Source: Pseudoalteromonas sp. P1-25 | GTDB taxonomy: Bacteria; Pseudomonadota; Gammaproteobacteria; Enterobacterales; Alteromonadaceae | Assembly: GCF_001401805.1 (NCBI RefSeq) | Contig: NZ_LKDW01000003.1 | Span: 124,001-188,000, forward strand | DNA length: 64,000 bases | Reading direction: 5' to 3' | Shown here: one piece after another, positions 10,347 to 18,247 of the stretch | Layout of the letters: each line of letters begins with the position of its first letter | Numbering within the stretch: position 1 is the stretch's first letter | Program-made: the position numbers and the translations under genes | Notes under the pieces: model-generated | The model's database searches: none | Seen by the model: only the letters and a program-made list of their open reading frames with translations | Told to the model about the DNA's origin: nothing

Positions 10347-10361
10347 TGAGAGTGATTTTCA
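10347..10361. promoter_or_regulatory. Fur-box-like operator of the siderophore receptor
   Basis: TGAGAGT-G-ATTTTCA fits the Fur 7-1-7 motif (TGATAAT-C-ATTATCA) at 11 of 14 arm positions. It sits just upstream of the minus-strand receptor gene, where bound Fur-Fe2+ would block transcription. Confidence 0.75.
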
Positions 10362-10716
10362 ATAACAAGGTTGTTATATAAACAAAATAATTAGGGCTTA
10401 CCAGAAATTATTGATAGTTTGGGAATTTTAGCGCCTTAATAGCTACTTAGTTTGATGTTAAGGCAACAATTATATTAAGTGGGATAGGGGATTGAATTAC
10501 AAGTTCTACTGAGCTTTTAGCTAAATCGTTATTTAGACGATTTAATATGTTAGTCAATTAGTTACTTTAAAATTTGCTACTAAACATTTTTAATGCCTCA
10601 CGTTAGCAGACGATTTAACAGCTAATCACTCTACTACAACTGATGTAAACGTTGCTAAAGTACAGTTTACGCTGATTAATAGTAAATAGCGCTGGTTCAG
10701 TCTTTTTTCAAAGACT
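10362..10716. other. Intergenic region with repeated ACGATTTA octamers
   Basis: Non-coding stretch between the siderophore receptor and the porin terminator. It holds a perfect inverted repeat, TAAATCGT (10522-10529) with ACGATTTA (10537-10544), and a third direct copy of ACGATTTA at 10610-10617. A short hairpin, AGTCTTT/AAAGACT, lies at 10699-10716. I see no convincing gene or RNA in it. The receptor promoter must lie at its left edge. Confidence 0.5.
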
Positions 10717-10740
10717 AAAAAAAGCGGCCTAAGCCGCTTT
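10717..10740 (-). terminator. Porin gene terminator
   Basis: AAAGCGGC (10721-10728) pairs with GCCGCTTT (10733-10740) around a 4-base loop. The A-run from 10717 gives a U-run on the minus strand, downstream of the porin stop codon. Confidence 0.9.
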
Positions 10741-10760
10741 GGTGTTATTAATATGCTTAA

Positions 10761-11930
10761 TTAAAAGTTGTACTTAACAGAAAACTGTAAACGGTCTAAA
10801 TCTCCGTCAATACCACTTTCAGTTTCACGCTCGGCATGCTTAAACTCAGCACCAAATGTCAAACGTTTAACGGGTGAGTATAAAATGTTTGCACTGAAGC
10901 TTTGACTTGATTCAACAGGGTCACCCGAAATGGTTAATAAATCAGTGTTGTTATCAGCACTAAAGAAAGAATATAAGAAAGTTGAGCGCCACTGGCTTGT
11001 CCACTTATGCTGATAAGCAACAAAGCCCGAGGTTGAGTCAATTGCATCTAACTCATCACCATCAAGTACTGCACCGTGTGCTACATTTAAGCCCACGTAA
11101 CGGCCAAGGCCTTTACCTTGAGTAAGCATAAATTTAAGGTAGTCTTCACCAAAATTTACACGGCCCGAAGCGCTAATACCAAATGAAGTTTCATCAGCGT
11201 CCACATCGCCTACTTTATAAGTAAGTTGGCGAGCAAGTGCTGCAACTACAAAGTTACCCCAGTCGGCGTTATGTGTGTAACGTGCAGTAAAATCAGGAAG
11301 TGATGCATCGTCTGTTTCTACACGCGCGCCACCTTGAGTGGTAATAGTGCTCTCTGGGTTCTCTAAAGAGAACGACCATGCGCCTGTTGTGTATTTAATT
11401 TGTGTTTGGCGAACAAAAACAGTGCCCTCGGCTGGGCCGACAAAATCAAGCGTTTCAGCAAGTGCACCTACGTTTTGAAAGTTTGACCATGTTTGGCCAA
11501 ATAACCAACCGTCGTAAGTTACAAATGCATGACGAATACGTGGAGCATAAGAATTTGATACACGCTCGTTACCGCCAGGGGCAGAAGCTAAAAAGTCTAG
11601 CTCAATTTTAGTTTTAACTGTTTTACCGTTATCCATTAATGTGGAAGTACCAAAGTTAAAGCGTGACTCACGTGCATGCATATCAAATACAGCATCTGAA
11701 TCAGCATCATCGCCTACGGGCACTGTGCTTGGTACATAGAAGTCACGCCCTACACTTGAACCAGAAGGGGCTCCTGCAGAGTAGTCACTCCACATAGTAT
11801 CAAGCTTAATGTATCCGCCGTAAGTAAATTCTGTGTTGCCTACTTTAGCTGCAGTTGCCGCACAAGCTGTGCTTGTTAAGGCACATAACACAGCGCTCGC
11901 TGCAAGAGTTTTTAATGGGGTAAATTTCAT
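10761..11930 (-). CDS. Outer-membrane porin, DcaP-like
   Basis: A 389-residue outer-membrane beta-barrel protein with a clear signal peptide (about 1-24, cleaved after ACA), then FTYGGYIKLDTMWSDYS, typical of DcaP-like trimeric porins, and a C-terminal barrel strand ending LQFSVKYNF. DcaP-type porins pass small dicarboxylic and other negatively charged solutes; the substrate here is unknown. The ribosome-binding site (AAAGGA) is just upstream of ATG 11930. The gene is transcribed away from acs across a shared 419-base region, so co-regulation with acetate use is possible but unproven. It could instead be a general porin. Confidence 0.75.
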   Translation of the reverse strand: MKFTPLKTLAASAVLCALTSTACAATAAKVGNTEFTYGGYIKLDTMWSDYSAGAPSGSSVGRDFYVPSTVPVGDDADSDAVFDMHARESRFNFGTSTLMDNGKTVKTKIELDFLASAPGGNERVSNSYAPRIRHAFVTYDGWLFGQTWSNFQNVGALAETLDFVGPAEGTVFVRQTQIKYTTGAWSFSLENPESTITTQGGARVETDDASLPDFTARYTHNADWGNFVVAALARQLTYKVGDVDADETSFGISASGRVNFGEDYLKFMLTQGKGLGRYVGLNVAHGAVLDGDELDAIDSTSGFVAYQHKWTSQWRSTFLYSFFSADNNTDLLTISGDPVESSQSFSANILYSPVKRLTFGAEFKHAERETESGIDGDLDRLQFSVKYNF

Positions 11931-12349
11931 TGTGGTGTCCTTTAAAGGCTACTTGTTGTTTGTTGCTTTTTATACGTTCAAATGTATTACTTGCTACTGG
12001 TATTACTTACGAACAAAACTTTTACTTATTTTGCTTCACGCTATGAATTCATCCGTTAAATAAAGGTTTGAGTAGCATGGTCACATTATTTTAATGCTCG
12101 AAACCACTTTTAAATATGTGCAAAATTTACTCAATTACCTATTGGTCTATAAGACGAAGGTTTAAGAGTAATTTAGTGACCACTTACTTATATTTAACAT
12201 ATTGTATTTCTATGTAAAAAAGTCATGAGCCGCGTGATTATAAACCACAAAACGGCAATTAGAAGGGTTGTACAACTAAGGTCTAATACTTAATAAAGTA
12301 CTGCTGAGTAATCCTTAATTCATGGCAAGTTATTAAAATGGAGACTGAG
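11931..12349. other. Shared regulatory region between porin and acs
   Basis: A 419-base AT-rich divergent region that must carry the promoters of both genes. I searched it by eye for CRP-type (TGTGA-N6-TCACA) and sigma-54-type sites and found no convincing match. No small gene is supported. Confidence 0.5.
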
Positions 12350-14290
12350 ATGTCACAAAGTATCTATCCTGTTCCTGCACATATTGAAAAAACGACGTTA
12401 GTTGATAACGATAAATATAAAACACTCTACAAACAGTCGATTGATGACCCACAAGGGTTTTGGCGTGAACATGGCCAGCGCTTAGATTGGTTTACTCCTT
12501 ATACCAAAGTTAAAAACACCTCATTTGATAAAGGCCATATAGATATTAAATGGTATGAAGACGGCGTTTTAAATGCTTCTTACAATTGTATTGATCGCCA
12601 TTTAAAAACCAAAGCTGATAAAGTGGCGCTTATTTGGGAGGGGGACAACCCAAACCAAAGTGAAAACATTACCTACCAACAATTACATGATGAAGTGGCG
12701 CGCTTTGCCAACGGTTTAAAAAAACTAGGCGTACAAAAAGGTGATCGAGTAGCTATTTACATGCCAATGACACCGCAGGCAATTTACGCCATGCAAGCTT
12801 GTGCGCGTATTGGCGCCATACACTCGGTTGTATTTGGTGGTTTTTCTCCTTCAGCTATTGCTGACCGTATTAAAGACTCAGGCGCTAAAGTGGTGATCAC
12901 ATCTGATGAAGGGCGCAGAGCGGGCAATTGTGTACCATTAAAAGCTAATGTAGATGAGGCGGTAGCCCAAGAATCTGTTACAACAATTGAACATGTTGTT
13001 GTACACCAGCTAACCGGTGGCGAAGTTGATTGGAACGAGCATGACATTTGGTGGCACGATCTCGTTGCTGATTTACCTGCGCAGTGCGAACCAGAGCCCA
13101 TGAATGCAGAAGATCCACTCTTTATTTTGTATACGTCGGGCTCTACCGGTCAACCAAAAGGGGTTGTGCATACTACAGGTGGTTACTTAGTTTACTCATC
13201 AATGACCCACGAGTACGTGTTTGATTTACAAGAGGATGACGTATATTGGTGTAGCGCCGATGTGGGTTGGATCACAGGGCACAGCTATATTGCTTATGGT
13301 CCATTGGTTAATGGTTGTACACAAGTAGTATTTGAAGGGGTGCCTACCTATCCAACAGCAGGGCGTATGGGTGAGGTGATTGATAAGCACGGCGTCACCA
13401 TTTTATACACTGCACCAACGGCTATTCGTGCGTTAATGGCCAAAGGTGATGAGCCAACCGCGTCTTCAAAGCGTGAAAGCTTACGTATTTTAGGCTCGGT
13501 GGGTGAACCTATCAACCCAGAAGCATGGGCTTGGTATTACGAAAATATTGGTAACGCTAGTTGCCCAATTGTAGATACGTGGTGGCAAACTGAAACAGGC
13601 GGCATTATGATCACCCCACTGCCGGGTGCAACCCAAACAAAACCTGGCTCAGCAACCCATCCATTTTTTGGTATTGCACCCGCGTTATTTGATGCAGAGG
13701 GAAATACGCTTGAAGGTGCGGTTGACGGTAATTTAGTTATATTAGATAGCTGGCCATCACAAGCGCGTACTGTTTATGGCGATCACGAACGCTTTGAACA
13801 AACCTATTTTAGTGCTTACCCTGGTGTTTATTTTACAGGTGACGGTTGTCGTCGTGATGAAGATGGCTATTACTGGATCACAGGGCGAGTAGACGATGTG
13901 CTTAATGTATCAGGGCATCGCTTAGGCACCGCTGAAATAGAAAGCGCGCTGGTAGCCCACGAAGCAGTAGCAGAGGCTGCAGTAGTAGGTTACCCGCATG
14001 ATATTAAAGGCCAAGGTATTTATGTTTACATTACGCCAAACGAAGGCGTTACTGTCAGTGACGAGCTCACAACGCAAGTGCGTAATTGGGTACGTAAAGA
14101 ACTAAGCCCGATTGCCTCCCCTGATATGATTCAATGGTCGCCGGGTTTACCGAAAACGCGTTCAGGTAAGATTATGCGTCGAATTTTACGTAAAATAGCC
14201 GCAAATGAGCATCAACAGCTAGGGGATACATCAACCCTTGCAGACCCAACCGTGGTAGATGAGCTCATAGAAAACCGATTAAATCGTTAA
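12350..14290 (+). CDS. acs: Acetyl-CoA synthetase
   Basis: Acs activates acetate to acetyl-CoA through acetyl-AMP, allowing growth on low acetate. It is 646 residues (E. coli 652). The AMP-binding motif [12 protein letters not shown] is near residue 260, and the core motif [10 protein letters not shown] and hinge region follow. The C-terminal [11 protein letters not shown] puts the acetylation-regulated lysine at K607. ATG 12350 is chosen because GGAG at 12340-12343 lies six bases upstream; the in-frame ATG 12338 overlaps that site. A response-regulator gene follows 104 bases downstream. Confidence 0.97.
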   Translation: MSQSIYPVPAHIEKTTLVDNDKYKTLYKQSIDDPQGFWREHGQRLDWFTPYTKVKNTSFDKGHIDIKWYEDGVLNASYNCIDRHLKTKADKVALIWEGDNPNQSENITYQQLHDEVARFANGLKKLGVQKGDRVAIYMPMTPQAIYAMQACARIGAIHSVVFGGFSPSAIADRIKDSGAKVVITSDEGRRAGNCVPLKANVDEAVAQESVTTIEHVVVHQLTGGEVDWNEHDIWWHDLVADLPAQCEPEPMNAEDPLFILYTSGSTGQPKGVVHTTGGYLVYSSMTHEYVFDLQEDDVYWCSADVGWITGHSYIAYGPLVNGCTQVVFEGVPTYPTAGRMGEVIDKHGVTILYTAPTAIRALMAKGDEPTASSKRESLRILGSVGEPINPEAWAWYYENIGNASCPIVDTWWQTETGGIMITPLPGATQTKPGSATHPFFGIAPALFDAEGNTLEGAVDGNLVILDSWPSQARTVYGDHERFEQTYFSAYPGVYFTGDGCRRDEDGYYWITGRVDDVLNVSGHRLGTAEIESALVAHEAVAEAAVVGYPHDIKGQGIYVYITPNEGVTVSDELTTQVRNWVRKELSPIASPDMIQWSPGLPKTRSGKIMRRILRKIAANEHQQLGDTSTLADPTVVDELIENRLNR

Positions 14291-14394
14291 ATGCGCGTTA
14301 AAAACTTGATTACAAGTTGATTCTAAACGTAGTATATCGGCTGTCAGTAAGTATGTTATACCTTATTGGCGGCCGAATTTATTAGGAGCGAACC

Positions 14395-15045
14395 ATGAGT
14401 CAGTTTTTAATAGCGGATGATCATCCGTTATTTCGTGAGGCACTAAAGGGAGCATTAAGTGCTAAGTTTGACGATTTAGAGGTATTTGAATCATCAGATT
14501 TTGACAGCACATTGCAAGTACTCAGCGAACAAGAAGATCTTGATATATTACTGCTAGATTTACACATGCCAGGCAATGGTGATTTATATGGCCTGATCCG
14601 CATTCGCGAAGACTACCCAAGTTTACCCATAGCGGTTGTCTCAGGGAGTGAAGACATCAACATAGTCTCTAAGGTAATGGGTTATGGTGCAATGGGTTTT
14701 ATTCCTAAGTCATCGTCTTCAGATGATATTGCCAATGCTATTAACCAAATACTTGAAGGCGATACGTGGCTACCAAACGAATTAAAAAATAAAGTAGCTG
14801 AAATAGAAGGAGAGGACAGAGAAATTGCCGCACAAGTCGCCTCGCTCACGCCGCAGCAATACCGTGTATTGCAATACCTGCATGAAGGGTTACTAAACAA
14901 ACAAATAGCTTACGAATTGCATATTTCAGAGGCAACCGTAAAAGCACACATTACTGCTATTTTTAGAAAGCTTGGGGTCTATAACCGTACACAGGCTGTT
15001 TTAATTGCCGCTAAACTACAGTTAGAGCCAATAGAGCAAGCATAA
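14395..15045 (+). CDS. LuxR-family response regulator, possible CrbR/ErdR
   Basis: A 216-residue NarL-type response regulator. The receiver domain (1-120) has D8/D9, phospho-acceptor D55 in LLLDLHMPG, and K103 in GFIPKSS. The LuxR-type helix-turn-helix occupies about 148-210 (LTPQQYRVLQYLHEGLLNKQ). AGGAG at 14384-14388 precedes the ATG. CrbR in Vibrio cholerae and ErdR in Pseudomonas are regulators of this architecture that activate acs in response to a kinase with a sodium/solute-symporter domain. Position directly after acs suggests the same role, but no kinase lies in the window, so the name is an inference. Confidence 0.82.
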   Translation: MSQFLIADDHPLFREALKGALSAKFDDLEVFESSDFDSTLQVLSEQEDLDILLLDLHMPGNGDLYGLIRIREDYPSLPIAVVSGSEDINIVSKVMGYGAMGFIPKSSSSDDIANAINQILEGDTWLPNELKNKVAEIEGEDREIAAQVASLTPQQYRVLQYLHEGLLNKQIAYELHISEATVKAHITAIFRKLGVYNRTQAVLIAAKLQLEPIEQA

Positions 15046-15242
15046 ATATAATATAAAAGTGAGGGCGTTTTATTTTCAGCTATTAAATCGCCCTAGCTTG
15101 TAAAACGTTTAATTAAAAAGCCTGCTCGTCTCTACACAACTTAATTTTACACTTAAAATGTACACGTCATTTACCTTTTATACATGATCTCTTTTGCAAA
15201 CAATGCTAGGTTAGCGCAATTTTGTAATTTATAGAGCTAAGT

Positions 15243-16838
15243 ATGACAGACTCCACACACTCACCTAATAATCAACCTAAAGACAATAACGGCTTGTTTA
15301 ATCGCTTCTTAGCAACCGTTGAGTTTTTAGGAAATATGCTTCCGCATCCCATTACTTTATTTGCGATATTTGCAGTTTCAATTGTGTTGATAAGTGGTAT
15401 AGCAGATTGGTTCGGATTAAGCGCCGTTGACCCAAGGCCTGTTGGCGCAGCAGGGCGTGCACCTGATGGCGTGATTGAGGTCGTTAGCTTACTCAGTGCT
15501 GAGGGGCTACAGCGTATTATGGCAGGCCTGGTTACTAATTTTACCGGTTTTGCGCCCTTAGGCACCGTACTAGTGGCACTACTTGGGGTAAGTGTTGCTG
15601 AGCACTCAGGTTTACTCTCTGCTGCGATGCGAGGCATGGTTATGGGCGCGTCAAAGCGCTTAGTTACCTTTATGGTGGTGTTTGCAGCCATTATGTCTAA
15701 CACGGCTTCAGAGCTTGGTTATGTGGTTTTAATACCGCTTGCAGCGATGATATTTCATAGTTTAGGGCGCCACCCTTTAGCTGGCTTAGCGGCTGCATTT
15801 GCTGGTGTGTCTGGTGGTTATAGCGCTAATTTACTACTCGGTACAATAGACCCACTATTAGCGGGTATCACAACACCTGCCGCACAAATGATTGACCCAA
15901 ATTACGAGGTTGGGGCTGAGGCTAACTGGTATTTCATGATGATATCGGTATTACTTATAGCCGCCCTTGGTACACTGGTTACCGAAAAAATAGTTGAGCC
16001 ACGTTTAGGTAAATACAACCCAGATGAAGCCAGCATCGACTTATCACAAAACAATATTGATACACTTACCGCGCTTGAAAAAACCGGTTTAAAGTGGGCG
16101 GGCGTCGCGCTATTAGTAGTGCTATCTCTATTTGCTTGGACGATTATTCCCGCCGATGGCATTTTACGCCATCCAGAAACAGGCCAGGTAGCAGGCTCAC
16201 CATTTTTAAAAGGCATAGTTGCCATAATATTTGTCACATTTAGTGTGCCAGGCTTTGTTTACGGGCGTGTTGTTGGCAGTATGAAAAACGATAAAGACAT
16301 TATTAACGCAATGAGTAAAAGCATGAGCTCAATGGGTTTATATATTGTTTTAGTGTTCTTTGCCGCACAGTTTGTGGCCTTTTTTAAATGGACTAATTTA
16401 GGCACTATTTTGGCAATTAACGGTGCAGCCCTGTTACAGGCCTTAAACCTAACTGGTCCAGAAGTATTTGTATTGTTTATATTAATGTGTGCATTGGTGA
16501 ACTTGAGTTTAGGCTCATCATCGGCGCAGTGGGCGATTACAGCACCTATTTTTGTGCCTATGCTTATGCTTATTGGTTACGCGCCAGAAACTATTCAAGC
16601 GGCTTATCGTATTGGTGACTCTGTAACTAACTTAATCACCCCAATGATGAGCTACTTTGGACTTATTTTAGCGGTGGCGGTTAAATATAAAAAAGACATG
16701 GGCATAGGAACGTTAGTAGCCACTATGCTGCCATACAGCATCGTGTTTTTTATTGGCTGGGTTATTTTATTTTACGTATGGGTATTTGCTTTAGGGCTGC
16801 CAGTAGGGCCTGAATCACCTATTTACTATACGCCTTAA
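15243..16838 (+). CDS. AbgT-family transporter
   Basis: A 531-residue inner-membrane protein of the AbgT family, with about a dozen helices and the family segments GYSANLLLGTIDPLLAGITT and LGSSSAQWAITAPIFVPML. E. coli AbgT imports p-aminobenzoyl-glutamate, a folate breakdown product, whereas other members (MtrF, YdaH) were reported to export sulfonamides, so direction and substrate are open. No abgAB hydrolase genes are adjacent, which weakens a folate-salvage reading. A strong terminator follows at 16857. The 197 bases before it contain a GGGCG/CGCCC inverted repeat (about 15063-15093) without a T-run. Confidence 0.9.
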   Translation: MTDSTHSPNNQPKDNNGLFNRFLATVEFLGNMLPHPITLFAIFAVSIVLISGIADWFGLSAVDPRPVGAAGRAPDGVIEVVSLLSAEGLQRIMAGLVTNFTGFAPLGTVLVALLGVSVAEHSGLLSAAMRGMVMGASKRLVTFMVVFAAIMSNTASELGYVVLIPLAAMIFHSLGRHPLAGLAAAFAGVSGGYSANLLLGTIDPLLAGITTPAAQMIDPNYEVGAEANWYFMMISVLLIAALGTLVTEKIVEPRLGKYNPDEASIDLSQNNIDTLTALEKTGLKWAGVALLVVLSLFAWTIIPADGILRHPETGQVAGSPFLKGIVAIIFVTFSVPGFVYGRVVGSMKNDKDIINAMSKSMSSMGLYIVLVFFAAQFVAFFKWTNLGTILAINGAALLQALNLTGPEVFVLFILMCALVNLSLGSSSAQWAITAPIFVPMLMLIGYAPETIQAAYRIGDSVTNLITPMMSYFGLILAVAVKYKKDMGIGTLVATMLPYSIVFFIGWVILFYVWVFALGLPVGPESPIYYTP

Positions 16839-16856
16839 CACGTTAATTGGCATAAA

Positions 16857-16893
16857 AAAGCCAGCAAAAGGGAAGAGCCCTTTTGCTGGCTTT
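16857..16893 (+). terminator. AbgT gene terminator
   Basis: A perfect 16-bp stem, AAAGCCAGCAAAAGGG (16857-16872) with CCCTTTTGCTGGCTTT (16878-16893), and a five-base loop, just after the stop codon. Confidence 0.92.
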
Positions 16894-16914
16894 ATAGTAT
16901 GTAAAAGGGGTTTT

Positions 16915-17123
16915 ATACAAATCCGCAATAATACTTAATCATTTTCAGGGGTTAAACGTGTCACTATCTGCGTTAAAAAATTCTCATTTACGACTGCATG
17001 GATGCAGAAGGTAGAGCAATGCAGGAGCAATTGCCGAGAGCAACTAAATAGCGAATTTTTTGCCTTGCTATCAACACGTTTATCTATCCTCAAAATAGAT
17101 CACTTAATTATGCGGATTGGTAT
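16915..17123. repeat. ~209-bp interspersed repeat with inverted termini
   Basis: The ends are near-perfect inverted repeats: ATACAAATCCGCA... on the left and, reverse-complemented from the right end, ATACCAATCCGCA... followed by related TAA-ACTTAA tracts. No reading frame of note lies inside. The right terminus ends at the first base of the purU stop codon. This structure resembles a non-autonomous miniature element or bacterial interspersed repeat, and from memory closely similar sequences are scattered through Pseudoalteromonas genomes. There is only one copy in this window. It fills most of the AbgT-purU gap. Confidence 0.72.
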
Positions 17124-17953
17124 TAGCTAAATACCACGGTTTTATTACCGTTAATAAATAGCTTGTGTTCAGAGGCAAGCTGAAGCGCTTTGCTAAATAC
17201 AGTCTTTTCTACGTCTTTACCCATTTTAGCCATCATTTCAGCGGTGTTAGCGTGCGTTACGCTAGTGACGTCTTGTAAAATAATAGGGCCCTCATCTAGC
17301 TCATTATTTACAAAGTGAGCTGTGGCACCAATAATTTTTACGCCGCGCTCAAATGCTTGATGATACGGTTTAGCGCCAATAAAGGCCGGTAAAAATGAGT
17401 GGTGAATATTAATAATTTTGTTCTCAAACCGGCCCACAAATTCTGGGCTTAGTATGCGCATGTATTTTGCCAAGCCAATAATGTCTGGGTTATAAGAGGC
17501 AATTAAATCACCTACTTTTTTATCATGCTCTGCACGGCTTAGGCCCACGTGTGAGACAACATGAAAAGGTACATTAAAGCCTTTTGCTAGTGGTTCTAAA
17601 TCTGGGTAATTGGCGATTACAGCCAATACTTCAATATTTAACGCTTGCTCAAATTGCTTGAGTAGTACAGTCCCTAAACAATGCGCTTCTTTTGTTGCAA
17701 GCAGCACCACTTTAGTTTTTGTATCATCATGCAGAGCAAGTTGTGCACCCTCAGGTAATAATGCGCGTAATTGCGATAAAAAGTCGTTTTGTGGTTCGCC
17801 CGTTAGCTCAGTGCGCATAAAAAAACGTTTGGCGTCTTTATCTACAAACTCGTTATTACGTGTAATATTTAAATTGTGCGCGTGGCAAAGCCCAGTAATT
17901 TTGGCAATTAGGCCTACATCATCGTCACATTGGGTGGTTAGTATATAGCTCAT
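17123..17953 (-). CDS. purU: Formyltetrahydrofolate deformylase PurU
   Basis: PurU hydrolyses 10-formyl-tetrahydrofolate to tetrahydrofolate and formate, supplying formate to PurT and balancing the one-carbon pool. It is 276 residues from ATG 17953. An N-terminal ACT domain (about 3-80) begins YILTTQCDDDVGLIAKITG. The formyltransferase domain carries NIHHSFLPAFIGAKPYHQA and the catalytic Asp region ELDEGPIILQ. A GAGG ribosome-binding site supports 17953; ATG 17962 would add MRK. The stop codon abuts the interspersed repeat, so any original terminator may have been displaced. Confidence 0.95.
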   Translation of the reverse strand: MSYILTTQCDDDVGLIAKITGLCHAHNLNITRNNEFVDKDAKRFFMRTELTGEPQNDFLSQLRALLPEGAQLALHDDTKTKVVLLATKEAHCLGTVLLKQFEQALNIEVLAVIANYPDLEPLAKGFNVPFHVVSHVGLSRAEHDKKVGDLIASYNPDIIGLAKYMRILSPEFVGRFENKIINIHHSFLPAFIGAKPYHQAFERGVKIIGATAHFVNNELDEGPIILQDVTSVTHANTAEMMAKMGKDVEKTVFSKALQLASEHKLFINGNKTVVFS

Positions 17954-18247
17954 TTTCCTCATTCTTACCCAGATTATAATTGCTTCATTATTTGGTTTTT
18001 AGCGCATAAAGCAAGGAGTTTATGCGTAAATTTAGAATTAATTAGTCAAATAGGTATAAATGATTCAATAAAGTGAAAAACAATTAAAAATACGTTAACA
18101 GCATGGCACATACACACCCAATTTTTAACAAGGTGGTGTTTACAAAAAGGGTTAAACAGTTAGTAGGTGGTGCGCGGTTTGTAACCTTGTTGGTTAGGCT
18201 AAAAACCGCGAGGCCGGTTAGCGCTTACAAATATAACAAAGCGATTG
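17954..18247. other. Intergenic region upstream of purU
   Basis: About 294 bases between the purU start and the end of the next minus-strand gene. It should hold the purU promoter. An AT-rich segment and a 73-codon open frame on the plus strand (18103-18324) are present, but nothing supports that frame as a gene. No clear terminator was seen for the upstream gene. Confidence 0.4.

Noticed and set aside
15272..15703. A 143-codon antisense frame inside the AbgT gene
   Set aside because: The AbgT product is full-length and conserved, and the antisense frame has no start signal or domain.
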